From NCBI GenBank assembly GCA_007449985.2, contig VIIQ02000596.1:124001-188000 (forward strand): DNA of 64,000 nucleotides, written 5' to 3'. This document shows, piece after piece, positions 10,695 through 22,787 of the stretch (position 1 is its first letter; the number at the start of each line of letters is the position of its first letter). Source of the stretch: Desmodesmus armatus. Its lineage: Eukaryota; Chlorophyta; Chlorophyceae; Sphaeropleales; Scenedesmaceae. The position numbers were made by a program, and so were the translations under genes. The notes below the pieces were generated by a model. That model was given only the letters and a program-made list of their open reading frames with translations. It did no database searches and was not told the origin of the DNA.

Positions 10695-13347
10695 CTTGAA
10701 AATGCGCCGTGCATCGGTGCTCCAAATCGTGTGTGGGAGGAACTCCGGTCCCAGCAGTGCAGTGGTCAGGTGACTACCAAAGACTCACGCGTGCTCTGCT
10801 GCTGGTCAAACGGACTCCAGCACATGAGTTGGCGGTGGAGCACAGCATAGTGGGAGCTGAGCTGAACGTGCCCGAAACAGCCTTGCACCCACTGACCACC
10901 AAACAGTGCTGCGCTAAGGGAGCGCTGAACGTTTGGATAGATAGGGTTCCAGCCTGCCTGCAACTTGACACGTTTCCTGCCGTCAGATTTTGCCAAACGA
11001 CCTGGTCAGCCTGACTTGACAGTTATAACAAGTGACAGATTGGTCAGTGAGAACCCAACAAGCCCATCAACGGCTGGTGGCGGGCACTATGAGATCAGTG
11101 GGACTGTTCCACACATTGACATGCTCCTTGCTACCCCTGCTGCCCACCACTACGCCCAGCCGACCATACGCACAGCCTGCTTGCCATACCATTGCCGCCT
11201 GATGGCAACCTCCACTGCACTGTGTTTCAAGCACTGACCAACCGCCACAGAGACAGCCGTAGCGTTTGCAATCCCTGTGTCACACACATTCACCGCTCAA
11301 CGTTGAGTCAAGCATGTGACGAAATCACCCAGATGCTGCTGAGCTGCTGGTTGAGGTGGGGCTCAAGTGGAAAAAATGGTGTTACACTCAGGAAAGATGT
11401 GATGACTGATCATTGCCCTCCAACATCCAATGATGGGGATTCCACCCTGGCATGCACCATCATGATGCCGCCAGGGCGCACAGACCCGCTGAGCAACAAG
11501 TGAACAGCGCAGGCATGCGGACGTTGTGACGCGTGGGATCAACCACCCCTTACCCCCCACAAGTACATCCTCCAATGGGCACAGGCACTGCAAGCCGCAG
11601 ACGCTCGTGCAACTGCAGGCTCACAAATGCACTGGCCTTCCTCGGCGTACATAGCCTCAGTGAAGCACAACAACGCCCAGCTGCATGCGCAGGTGTCAAC
11701 CACCACCCAGGGTTTGGTTGGTTTCCTAGCCACCATACTTCATGATGGGGCACCAGCAGCCATACAAATCTCATCACCTCACATCATCCAGACGCCCAAC
11801 ATGCCCACAGATGACGGTGCAAAAGCCCGTGAGGGTGCAACAGTAACCAGTAGAAGCACAACCTCCTCAGTATACAATGATTGTCCTGCCGATGACGAAT
11901 GACGCTGAGCTGTCATGTTGTGTCTGAGAACACAAATGCATAGTGTATGTAATCCAGTGGGTACCGTTGCACATTAGGCCTGATACACAAGAGGGTTCCA
12001 ACCAACTAAGTGCTGCCGCAGCAGGTAGTGCTGACTCACAGCGTGCGCACGCACAGTGCACGACTTCCCCACAACGCAGAACACCTCATCACACTTTGAT
12101 GAGATTGGGTCAAAACCGCAAGGACAAGTGCATCCATTATACAAACAGATGACTGCTGGCCCTTGCCACAGCTGCATGCATCAAGCCTGTGGCATACGCC
12201 CAACAGTGCACATGCATGCACGAGCTACCGCACTGCCCCGTTCTGCTGAGGTCAGTGCTGCTGTGCTGCAGCAAAGTGGAGACGCAACAACTCCACAACA
12301 CCCCGCTGCCAATGAATGTGACCTTCACACTACCATGCACACTACCATGCAACCTGACGCTGCAGCACGCCTTGTGTGGACACACCTAGACGCATTGAAA
12401 AGCCCTCCTCAGCCCAAAAAAGCGTGCCCACAAATGGGACAACACACAAAGCAGTGCAAGTGCAGCACAGGCACCTGATTGGCGGCACTACAACTTGAAC
12501 CATGGCAGTGCAGCCCTGAACGCATCCCACCCTAGCAACGCCACCACGCCGCTGAAAACGCTTGGCTGCCACACGCCACTTATCCCAAAGAAGCATCTTG
12601 AAAGCCCCCACACCTGCGAGGCACTATTTCCACACAGCCAAAAGGCTCATACCGCCACAAGGCACCTTGGCAATGCCGCCATGAAAGCTCACAAGAACCA
12701 TTCAGGCTGAGTGGGAATCAACCGCCGCAAGTCACCCAATGTACTCTTGCGCTAGCTGGGGGGACGGCTTGGGCTGCAACACACACAACCCTACATGGCT
12801 GTGCAGTGGCAGCAATGCCAGGCCTAGCATAAAGTGAAAGGCTGGAGAACCCGGGCACGTTTGGTACACACTGACACCTACACACCTCAGCTGCAGTATC
12901 CACACTGCACATGCAGGCATGTGACGGCATTGCGGAGGGGACTTGGCAAACAAGCAGGAAAATACCTGCATGCAGGTGTGGGGCACAGACATGGTGAAGA
13001 CAGCCCCAACACACATTCCACAGTGACCGATACAAGCTCCCTCAATGCTGACACAATGCACGGCTTTTCACCGTGACTCACTTTTCACCGTGACTCACAA
13101 CCACGCGACACACCTGCAGCTGACATCATACCACCCAAGAAACACACATGTGTTGAACAAACGCTCTACTTTGAGCCAGGGCGGATCCCAGCACCAAATT
13201 TGGCTACAACAGCGCTACAAGAGATAACCAGGTATCAGCGGTCCACACATAGACACAGACTCCCAAGCAGCCAGACACATCCCACGTACCACTTGACAAC
13301 CCTGGGAGCATGCACCACACACCCTGCCCACCGCAACTGCCGAAGCC
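10695..13347. other. Spacer with no supported gene
   Basis: It holds the upstream region of the desaturase gene and the downstream region of the Gln-rich membrane protein gene. Both strands were scanned; the open frames are Cys/His-rich, lack family motifs and have no coherent splice pattern. A 17-bp direct duplication (TTTTCACCGTGACTCAC) sits near 13067-13100. A 5' exon of the desaturase here cannot be excluded. Confidence 0.4.
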
Positions 13348-16300
13348 CTACCGCTGCTGATGAGCATGCTCTGCCAGCTGCCCAGCTGCCGTGAGGCCAC
13401 TGTAGCGCTGCAGGAAGCGCACCCGGCACCAGGCATCAAACATCAGCGCCACCGTGACTGAGCACAGCTGCATCAAGCTGCTGTGCAGCAGCGCGCTGGA
13501 AAACGGCCTCCCTAAGGATAGATATACTGCATCAGCTGGCACATGCACAGCTGCGATCATAAGGGCGGCAGGCAGCCGCACCTGCTGGCAGGATGGCAGG
13601 ATGAAGCCGTTCTGAATCTGCAGCGACAACGTGTTGCAGATAACGCTCTTCCACACCTGCACCATCGGGAAGTATCCCACCGACATCAGCGCCAGTATGA
13701 TGCAGCCTACGTTGCGGCCGAACACCAGCAGCTGCTCCCGCAGCCGCAGGTACAGCGGCAGCCGCACGCGCATGACGATGTAGGGCAGGAAGAAGAACAG
13801 TGCGTAGACAACAAGCGTCATCAGCTGCCACAGCCTGTCCGCTGACCGGACGTTTAAGCTGCGAAGGGTGGAGGTCAGCAGCATAGACGTGCATAGCAAG
13901 CCAGCTGTGGCGTCCAAGAGGCTGCAGTTGTGGTTCTTGAAGACCACATACGACCCCTCCAATGAGGAGTCCTGGAAACCCTTGGCACAAACCCCCAACA
14001 GCTCTACCGGGTGCTGCCAGGACAGCCGCGCAGCAGGGTGCACGCCCACACTAGCAGGGTTGTGAGGTCCCACACCACCCCTGCTGGCGCCGCAGCTGCT
14101 ACTGCTGCTGCCACACACGCCCCAGCCGCAGCTGCTGCTGCCCTTGATGCAGTCATCAGGCGCTGAGCTACTGCTGATCGCCTTGCTGGCATCACTGCTG
14201 CCCCCGTGCTGGTCCTGCAGAGCGTCAGCACAGCTGCTGACAAGCTCCTGCGAGGCTGCCTGGCAGGCAGCCTCCTGCAGGTGCCACTTGTCAGAGGCGC
14301 TGGATTGCAGCTGCTCCTGCTGGGCTGCCTGCTGTGGCTGCTGGGCCAGCTGCTGCCAAGGGGCAGCAGCCATGCCGCCGAACGCACATGCCGGTGGGTC
14401 AGCTGCCATGGCGTCCCTCTGCACACCCTGCACGCTGTGGACTGCCCCTGATGCTGCGAGACGTGCAGGTGGCTGTGCAGGCGGCGCTTGCACACCGCCA
14501 AAGCCAGCCGGATGTGCCATGCGGCCATGCGCGAAGAGTGGGCTGCTGCTGGAGTCTGGTAGCTGCCAGCTGCCTGGGTACCACCCCACTGCACCTGCCT
14601 GCCCCTGCAGCGGAGAGTGCGCTGACAGTGGCGACGCCCTCGGCACAGGCTCGGGCTGCTCCTCCTCCCACGACAGCTTGCGCTGCTTGCTGAACAGCAG
14701 GCTGCATGCGGGCGCAGCGGCAGCCCCAACAGCGATAGGGGCGGACCGGCGCTGGCGCAGCCCCAACCCCTCTGTGCCTGCACTGCCCTCGCCTGCTGCT
14801 GCCACTGCCAGCGGTGGGGTGCAAGGCAGCTGCGACCCAAGCTGCAAGGCACCAGGGTGGGCCACACGATCCTGCTGTGCCAGCTGCTCTGCCGCAAGGC
14901 TGCCAGCTGCAAGCCCGCTTGCAGACGGCCCCTGCATGGGGTCACCAGCTGCAGAGAAGTCCAACCGGGGCAGAGGGGCTGATCTGCACGCTCCTGCTGC
15001 AACGGCGGATGGCTGCACCACTGGCAGGGGCACTGACCAACACGAATCGGACAAAGTGCACCCCTGATACTGCTGCCAATCCTGGTCGTCGTCCTCTTCC
15101 TCTTCCTCCACCTCGTCCTGCTGCTGTTGCTGCATGTAGGCCTGCATGGCTTCATGCTCAGCATTGGCCTGCTGCAGCATGCCTAGCTGCACCAGTACCG
15201 CCTGCTGCTGCTGCATGTAGCCCTGCATGGCCTCCTGCTCACCCCTGGCCTGCTGCAGCATCCCCAGGTGCACCAGAATCTCCGAGGCACCCTCGTAGGA
15301 CTCGTCCGAGCCGCAGGGGCTGCCCCCATTGCGAGGTGCTGCGGCCAGTGCTGGTGCCTGCGCCCCTGCCGGCCAGGGTGGCTGGAGGGGGCCGTGCACA
15401 GGTGGCTGTGTCGGCTCGGGTGGCTGCTGTTGCTGCAGGTGGGCCAGCATGTGCTGATACTGCAGCAGCAGGGTGTCAGCAATTGGCCGCGTGAGTTGCT
15501 GCAGCTGGAGCTGTTGCTGCAGGATCTGTTGCCTTTGCAGCTGCTGGAGCTGCTGTTGCTGGGACCACCAGGTCTGCTGTGCTGGCTGCAGCCCTGCCAT
15601 GGGCCGCTGCTGCAGCTGCTGCTGCTGCTGAAGGTGCTGCTGCGGGGGCTGCTGCTGGGGCTGCTGCTGCGGCTGCTGCTGCTGAAGGTGCTGCTGCGGG
15701 GGCTGCTGCTGGGGCTGCTGCTGCTGAAGGTGCTGCTGCGGGGGCTGCTGCTGGGGCTGCTGCTGGGGCTGCTGCTGCTGAAGGTGCTGCTGCGGGGGCT
15801 GCTGCTGGGGCTGCTGCTGCGGCTGCTGCTGTACGCATGGCGGCTGCTGTTGCACGGGTGACTGCTCAGGACCAGCAGCAGCACTACTGGACATGCGTCC
15901 TGGCTGCACCCTGCTGCGCAGCTGCGCCAGCAGGAGAGAGCTGGCCACCTCATCATCTGCACTGGCCCTCAGCCCTGCGCGCTGGGAGTGAGAGGCTAGA
16001 GTGGGGTGATGGCCAAGCACCAGCAGGGAACACGCCCACATGTCGTTCTCCAGCAGCAGCTCGAGCAGCTGCACGATCTGGGCCTGTGCTGCTGCGACTG
16101 TGAGCGACTGGGGCTCCACCTCCCCCAGACTGCTGTGCTGCTGCCTGTCTGCCTCACTGTTGGCATACACCAGCCCCCACTTGTTGACTAGCGGCACGAA
16201 GAAGTGCTCGTAGGTGTACAGGGTGGCAGCATCAGGAGTATGGGGAGGCGCCTGCTGGGGCTGCACAGGGTGCTGCCGCCCGCTGCTTGAGGCTTGGGCT

Positions 16301-16678
16301 GCAGTGTGAGCTGATGCCCCAGAGCTGCCGCTGCCACTGCTGCCGCTGCCGCCCTGCGCATCCGATCCCGATAGCTTGCTGCCCTTGAGCTTGCCCAGCA
16401 GGCCCGAGAGGGTCGTGTGCAGCCCAAGTGCACTGCCGGGAGCAGGCTGCACATGGGGCTGCTGCTGGGGCATGTGCAGGCCTGGAGGGACCGCCACCAG
16501 CTGCTGCACCTGCTGAGTTGTCTGTTTGAACAGTGCCTGCATCTCCCTAGCTGCATCTGCATCCAGCACAAGCAGCTTGCCACTGTCCAAGACTCTCACG
16601 ATGCTGCCTTGCTGGTTGACGAGGGCAAGGTAGGCACTGACCACTGAGGGCTGCAGCAGGCCAGCAGGCACCGTGAAC
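13348..16678 (-). CDS. Gln-rich protein with C-terminal multi-pass membrane domain
   Basis: One very large terminal exon runs from an acceptor (TGCAG, complement of 16679-16683) to a stop at 13348, about 1109 codons; upstream exons are not resolved. The first part (FTVPAGLLQPSVVSAYLALV) looks folded, and a second folded stretch (FVPLVNKWGLVYANSEAD) comes some 150 residues later. A long low-complexity centre is dominated by Gln runs with PQQQP and QQHLQQQ units, then an acidic EEEEEDDDQD tract. The last roughly 230 residues are hydrophobic with four to six likely membrane helices, for example LMTLVVYALFFFLPYIVM and LMQLCSVTVALMF. I do not recognise the family. The antisense frames are long only because CAG runs stay open in every frame. 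Its divergent neighbour at 18666 also ends in a membrane domain. Confidence 0.6.
15605..15860 (-). repeat. Tandem repeats encoding Gln/Pro
   Basis: A unit of about 45-60 bp (CTGAAGGTGCTGCTGCGGGG plus CTGCTGCTGGGG on the plus strand) recurs four times and encodes PPQQHLQQQ-type peptides in the Gln-rich protein. Near-identical copies suggest recent expansion. Confidence 0.8.
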
Positions 16679-18665
16679 CTGCACGAACAGCAAACAAGAC
16701 ACCGTTATGAAGTCAGTCCAGACGTCCATGGTTGGGCAGACGCCAACACGGTTTGCAGATGGTGTGAGGTGCAGGTGGGGATGCCGATACGTGCTGTTGC
16801 AGACTTGCCTGAACACGGCACGCCCAAAGAACATGCATGAGGCTTTGTGGACCACACACTCATCGCCCACTTGCAGCAGGATGGAGAGGGTATGTTGATT
16901 GTCATCAGCGTTCCTCCCGCTCTCCTGCGCTACGGGCCGGGCAGACCATTGAGCGAGTTTGATGGAGAAGACGGTCACGTCTGTTTCCGCATACGACACG
17001 AGACATACAGGCTGGACATACATGACTATAGGAACGCTGATGATGGGAAGGTGGGAACCCCTCACGCCTGGGCCCCCAGATGGCTTGGTTGAGTTTGACA
17101 GATGAACTGAATCATATCTGCTTGCTGGGTGGCGACAGCCATATGGTAGCCATGGTAGTCCCTATCACATATGGCGTCATATGTGAGACCTGAGACCTTC
17201 TGCAGTTTATCACACACGAAGGGGGTCCTCAGAATCCACCAGTAGCTTGAAATGGCTCATTTTTTGTTGGTCTTGCGGCCGGGGGTGTGTATGGGTGTGT
17301 GTGTGGGGGGGTGTCCGTTAGGTAGGGGGGATTCATGTCCCATACCAGTTATTCAAGCAAACAAGGTCTCTTGCAGGTACTACAAGCGCTGTTACCTTTT
17401 ATGTTGGGCATGAACGTAGCAGTAGCTGGCTTACTCAAAGCGCAAGCTGTGAAGATGGCAGTGCAAGATTGGCATTCCGTGAAGTTTGGCACGTGCTTGT
17501 TCCGCTGTAGGCCTGACCTAGGTCAACAGCTGGCTGCACCCCCCCAAAACATATGCAGGCTGGGTTCGGCAGGGCGCTGCTGCAATGACCTCGATGCGCA
17601 AGGGAGCCCCCAAAAAGGGGGGGGGGGAGGGGGGGGGGGGTTGCACCCCGTACTGATGCACGCGCAGGGTGACATCCATGGCAAGGGCAGGTGTGGAAAG
17701 GACTGGCAATGCCGCAGCAACAGGTGGACCTGCAGCTGTGTCCACTCAGTGACTAGACATCCATTCAACTCCCCCCCCCCCCCACACAGCACGACATGTA
17801 CGGCATCAGGAGAAGCCTCCCCACTCGCACCAGCCTATCATGCATACAGTATCCAGTGCCAGCCAGCGGCCAGCATACGTATGTATGCATGGCATTTGAC
17901 CATTGACAATTGCTGGGTCGTGCTCATCTCCACATGCGCATGAATGCTGTAGATGATCCGTCGCAGTAAGCTGGGATGCACTTGCACTTGTTGCCGAACC
18001 GCACGTCCATTGATTCTGTGCTGATGTGGAGGTGACCTGCACATGAACGCTCAGCCAACAAGAGATGCAGCAGGATCCCTGGATCCAGCACGCCAAGTCC
18101 CCACACACAACAGCTACGACGGTTCAGCCGTTCCTACATGCGGACACACGTCCTTTCACTTCTTCCTCAACTGTCCTTTCACTTGTCTGAACCTTGATTG
18201 GGTTCCGAGCAATGAAGGGGGGGGTTAGATGGGGGAGGGGGGGAGGGGACATTGGGGGAGGGGTGGGGCAGGTTGGGGGGCAGGAAGGGGTCTGATGGGT
18301 CACAATGGGTTCTATCCATAGAGAGAGCGCCAGTGAAACGCTCCCCCCATGCCAGGCTGTCATGGGTGACAGCTTGTACCTGCCAAGTGTGGGAAGAGTG
18401 GTACCTGCCAAGTGTGGGAAGAGTGTGAACAGCAAGGGAGTATGAATTCGTGAAACGAGCAGAGTGTGCGAAAATCCGAGAGTTCTACCGAAACTACCTT
18501 GCTTGCATCACCCCTGGACTCCCGAAGGACTTGTTCTTCCTATCATCACTGTCATCTACACCAGTCACCCACAAGGCAGCTCGTGGTTGCGCGTCAGCAC
18601 ATATGATGTAACTCTTCTGTTGTTGTCATGTTGTTTCACCGTTCACCGGAGACAAGGCCCGAAAG
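16679..18665. other. Region between two divergent genes, with long G runs
   Basis: It lies between the 5' side of the Gln-rich membrane protein gene and the start of the GAF/membrane gene, so it should hold missing 5' exons of the former and promoter sequence for the latter. A possible minus-strand exon around 16795-16890 reads DECVVHKASCMFFGRAVF, but I could not place its borders. G runs at 17619-17640 and 18219-18290 could form G-quadruplexes. A 24-bp direct duplication (ACCTGCCAAGTGTGGGAAGA) starts near 18378. Confidence 0.45.
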
Positions 18666-21600
18666 ATGGAGACAGAGCCAGAGGTGGAAGCTCAGGGCAG
18701 TAAATTGGACACAGAGCAGCACACTGGTGTTGCCCAGCTGCTGATCAGCCTCCCACAGGCCAAGAGTGCCAGCCAATGCTTTGGCTTGTTTGCTGACAAG
18801 CTGCACAGTATTTTTGAGGGGTTGCAGCACGTCAGGTAAGACGCCGCTCACACTGTGGCTGGGCATCAAGCAATGGCATGGCGCCATCCTGTCCACCACA
18901 CATACCCATCAGCCCTAGTGATGATTTGTTTCCTGGCGTGCTGCCGTCATGCTGCCCCTTGTGTGCACAGCCTGCTGTTGCTGCCTGCCGACACACCTGC
19001 AAGCGCAAACACCCAGCCACCTGTGCCCGCCAGCACCACGACTGCTGTCCAAGGCAAGGGCAGTGGCAGTAAGGGAGCTGCCAAGGCTTCAGGTGGTGCC
19101 AGCAGCAGCTGCAATGTGGGAGGCAAAGCCGCTGCAGTCCAAGGGGCAGGGGATGCTGGTGCAGAGGCGCACAGCAAGATGCAGGCGTTCCGTGCAGGTG
19201 GGGCCTTGCTCTGCAGGAACATCCTGCATCAGCTGTGCCTGTTCCGGCTTTTGCATTGGTGCTGTGTGCCTGCAGTGTTTGTACCAAGCACAGCGCACAG
19301 CAAGGACTTCCAGACAACATCTGCAGTAGCAGGTACATGGGGCCCAGCACGGTGACCCCCTGCAGGACAGCAGTGTGACACAGCAAACCACACACACACC
19401 CTCAATAAGGAGTGAGGAAGCCACAGGGCAGCCCCTGCAGCTGTGACTCCACCCACACCTGTGCGCATGCATGTATTTTGTCCGTGTGCAGGGTGCGGGC
19501 TGGACTGGAGCAACTGCTGCATCTTCAACTTGTACCCTGGGCGGGGCCCTGTGGTGCAGGCCCAGCCCTCCTGGCCTGTCACATGCACGGCCACGTGCTA
19601 TGCAGCAGTCACTGTGCAGGATGTGGTGACTACAGGCAACTATGCAGCAGAGGGGCCACACTTCCTAGACTGGAAAGCCTTGGCGGAGCAGGGCAATGTC
19701 AGCATGGCAGCAGTGCCCATGCACAGCTGCAACAAGCCTGTTGCTGTGCTGTGCCTGGCGTCAAAGCAGGTGGGGAAGGAGACAAGCTGGGAGACCCAAC
19801 GGCAGCAGTATCCATGCAGCAGCAGCAGCAGCAGCAGCGCTGACACATGCATCATGACAGTTGTTAACATGTTGAGGTGTGCATGCTTTCAAGCAAGCAG
19901 CCATGTACCTAGCACCTGCAGCAGCAGGGCAGCAGTAGACACAGGGAGTGCATCCAGCCGGTGTGTGTGCTGATAACCAGGTGCTGATGGTACCGGGGCG
20001 TGGCACGCTGGTGCTGTGTGCTCATGTGCAGTCTGCTCATTGCTGTGCTGGCCGGCTGTCAGTTGCACATGCCTCCACTGCCACCATGTGCCCTGTGTTT
20101 GCAGGGCAATGCCTTCAGCTCCGTGTCAACCCTTCGGCTGCTGGGCGGCCTTCTGGCGCCCTACTGCAGCATGCTGACCTACTCAACGCGCCTGACGGAG
20201 ATGCGGCGGTTGGTCAATGACATCATCGCTCCCATTGCAGCACAGCTGGCCCAGCAGAAGCACAGCCAGCTGGCCAAACTGGGCTGCACAGTTGAGGAGG
20301 CGCCACCAGGGTCTATGCCTGCTGATGGCAAGGGCATCTCTGTGGCAGTTGGCAACCAGGGGCGCAACCTCTGCAGTACGAGCAGCAGCAGCAGCGGGGG
20401 GCGACCGGCACAGCGGGGCTGGTCAATGGCAGCAGCAGCATTGGCGCAGCTGCGCACCCTGTGCCTGCGGCATCTCACAGCAGCAGCAGCGGGTCTGTGA
20501 AGCATCGCAAGGGTGGCAGCAGCAAGGGCGCTGGCAGTGCAGGCGGCGGCAAAGGCAGCAGCAAGGGCGGCAGTAATGCAGCCTCTGCAGCCGTGCAGTG
20601 CAGCAGCAACGGCACACAGCATGTGGAGAGCCAGGCACTGTCACACAAGCGCTTTGAGTCAGGTAGGGCCTGTGACTTCCGGCTTTGGGGGTTTGCTGCA
20701 AGGATACTGTAACTTCTGTCAGCAGATGTTGCACGGTGTGTAATTGTGGTTGTGCGCATATCCTGCAGCTGGCCACTGGTTCAAGTGACACATGCACCTG
20801 ACTTGTGCTGAGCGCGTGATGGTGCCTGGCTCTTGCCTTGCCTGCAGTGATTGTCAAGGGCGACAGCTGCGAGCCTGACAGCTTTGGGGGGTCACCGGAC
20901 AGTGACCTGGACTGGAGTGACTTCTTCTTCAACCTGGTGTCCATGGTGATTGTGTATGTCTACTTCAGCAAGACCACAGCTGCAGGCGAGAGCATGGTCG
21001 CCATCATACTGTGCATGGGGGTTGCAGGGCTGGACATCCTGCTCATGGCATTGAGGTGGCTGTGGTTTGATCATTACATTGCTTACGGGTGAGTGTGGCG
21101 CTCCTCAATACAGGACAGCAGCACTGCAGCTCGGCTTAGGCATGGTCAGCTGCCAGCCTGGCATGCCTTCCTGTATTCAGGTGCGATGCCGGCCTTGCAG
21201 CCGGCAGTGGCAGCATGAGCTTTCAGCAGTTCAAGGCCCCAGCAACTGCTTGAGGCTGCTGCCAGGTAGCCGGCTGAGGTTTTGGCGGACTGCAGGACAG
21301 CTGTGCAATTACCTTCAAGGTTGGCGCTTTACATTGCTTGCGTGTTTGGCTTGTGCAGGAACATGGTGATGACTTTACTTCAAACCTACCGAGTGGTGGT
21401 GCTACCGATAGCCAATACGTGGATGAGTTGGAGCTTGCTTCACAAGATGTCCATAACACCCAGCGGGCCGTTGATAGTCTTGCTGGGGATAGTGCTGCTG
21501 GCGTGCATCATCATGGGGTTGCAGGTGAGCCGCAGGATTCGTGTTGGGGCTGGGTCAATCTGCTATGATATGTGTGTGCAGGCTTGCTGGGCCTGGTAGG

Positions 21601-22064
21601 CATCGGTGCTAGGCCTAGTAGTTTGATCCAAGGCAACAGCGCCGTTGTCCCCTGCCTGCCTCAGCTTAGCACAGCTTCAGCCTGTGCTTCAGTGGTGCAG
21701 TGGTGCTTCCCGGCACCTGTGAGGTCGCAGGCTCTGTCAAATGCAGCTGGCGCGCATGCTTCGGGGATTTGTTCATGTTTGCCCTGGCCCTGGTGTTGTT
21801 TATGTTGCCTTGCAGGTCCGGTTTTTTCTACATGCGCCACTTCAACTGGCCAGCGTGCTGTTTGCAGCCATGTCGACTCCGGAGATATGCGGTGCCTTTT
21901 TTGATAGCACATCCAATGTACGATGTGTGGGTATCTTATCAGCGTTGCAGCTCAGCTTGGGTCTCTTGTTGCCCAGTGTCTGTGTGTATTTCTTGGAAGG
22001 GCGGCCAGGGCGCGCCTTCTTGCCCCACATGCAGGCCAAGCGCTGGCTACTCAACCCAGCTTGA
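18666..22064 (+). CDS. GAF-like domain protein with C-terminal membrane domain
   Basis: Exons: 18666-18835, 18971-19197, 19492-19769, 20105-20662, 20848-21088, 21359-21524, 21816-22064. The start METEPEVEAQ is followed by a helix and an Ala/Gly/Ser linker. Residues about 135-250 look like a GAF sensory domain: CGLDWSNCCIFNLYPG, then LAEQGNVSMAAVPMHSC, then KPVAVLCLASKQ. A second low-complexity stretch follows, then a C-terminal membrane part with about five helices, for example SMVAIILCMGVAGLDILLMA and PLIVLLGIVLLACIIMGL. The frame jumps inside exon 4 between about 20322 and 20400: before it the protein reads PAQLAQQKH-type sequence, after it LQYEQQQQRGATGTAG. Exon lengths sum to one base short of a multiple of three; with it restored the product is 629 aa. 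The ligand is unknown. GAF recognition is by pattern only. Confidence 0.6.
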
Positions 22065-22787
22065 CATCTGTGTTGACGTGTGTAACAGTTCTGCTGTTGT
22101 TTGAAAAGACTTTGGCGTGTCCAGCAGCTCAAGCAACCACCTGCGTCCTTGCACTTTTACGCACTGCTAAGGCTGTCACACGCCTGAACAAGTCCAAAAT
22201 CATCAGGGGGGCACGTGCGAAATGCAATCGTTCTGTGCCTAGATTCCTCTGCTGCACAGCAGTAGATGGTGCCATGGGGCACCCTCAATAGCACACAGGC
22301 TGGCGTATGGCATGGGCAGCTGTTTGTGGGACGTTTACTTGCAGCAGGCTGGGGCAAAAGCCAGTCCTGCCATCAGTAGGCAAGGGGCAATCCTTTCAGG
22401 CCAGCTTTTCAGGCCAAAGGCGTTGCTGTGGCTTGTGGCTCATGGGCCATCAGCTTGAGCTGAGTGGCAATCAGGACGACCCCCAGTGGTGGGTGGTCAC
22501 AATCAGGGCCACCTTTGTTGGCTGGGTTGGGTGGTCACGCCACTCCAACAGTATGCCAAAGGCTTTTATCACGTTCAAATGACGCGGTCACAACGAAAGA
22601 CGGTCTTGAACTACACGGCCAGCTTCCATTCCATTCCACACTGTGACAGACAGGCTGGGAGCTGTTATGTCATGTCGTTCAAATTCCTGACTGTCCTGGT
22701 AGTCATCCGGCTCTGCTGCGTTCCATCACAAGTATCAGACCTGGCATGTGCAAGCATCACACCAAATGGAGGCCTGAGACAAGCATC
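22065..22787. other. Spacer between the GAF/membrane gene and the GH125 gene
   Basis: Presumed 3' UTR of the upstream gene and 5' region of the downstream gene. An in-frame ATG at 22746 would extend the GH125 protein by 14 residues. No other gene was seen. Confidence 0.5.

Noticed and set aside
14144..15067. Long plus-strand frame (307 codons) opposite the Gln-rich protein
   Set aside because: Shadow of CAG/CTG-rich coding sequence; Cys/Ser/Ala-rich with no motifs.
15579..16103. Poly-Ala plus-strand frame opposite the Gln repeats
   Set aside because: Triplet repeats remain open in several frames; no independent coding signal.
17335..17943. 202-codon plus-strand frame between the two membrane-protein genes
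   Set aside because: Crosses long G and C homopolymers, lacks family motifs and has no splice-consistent neighbours.
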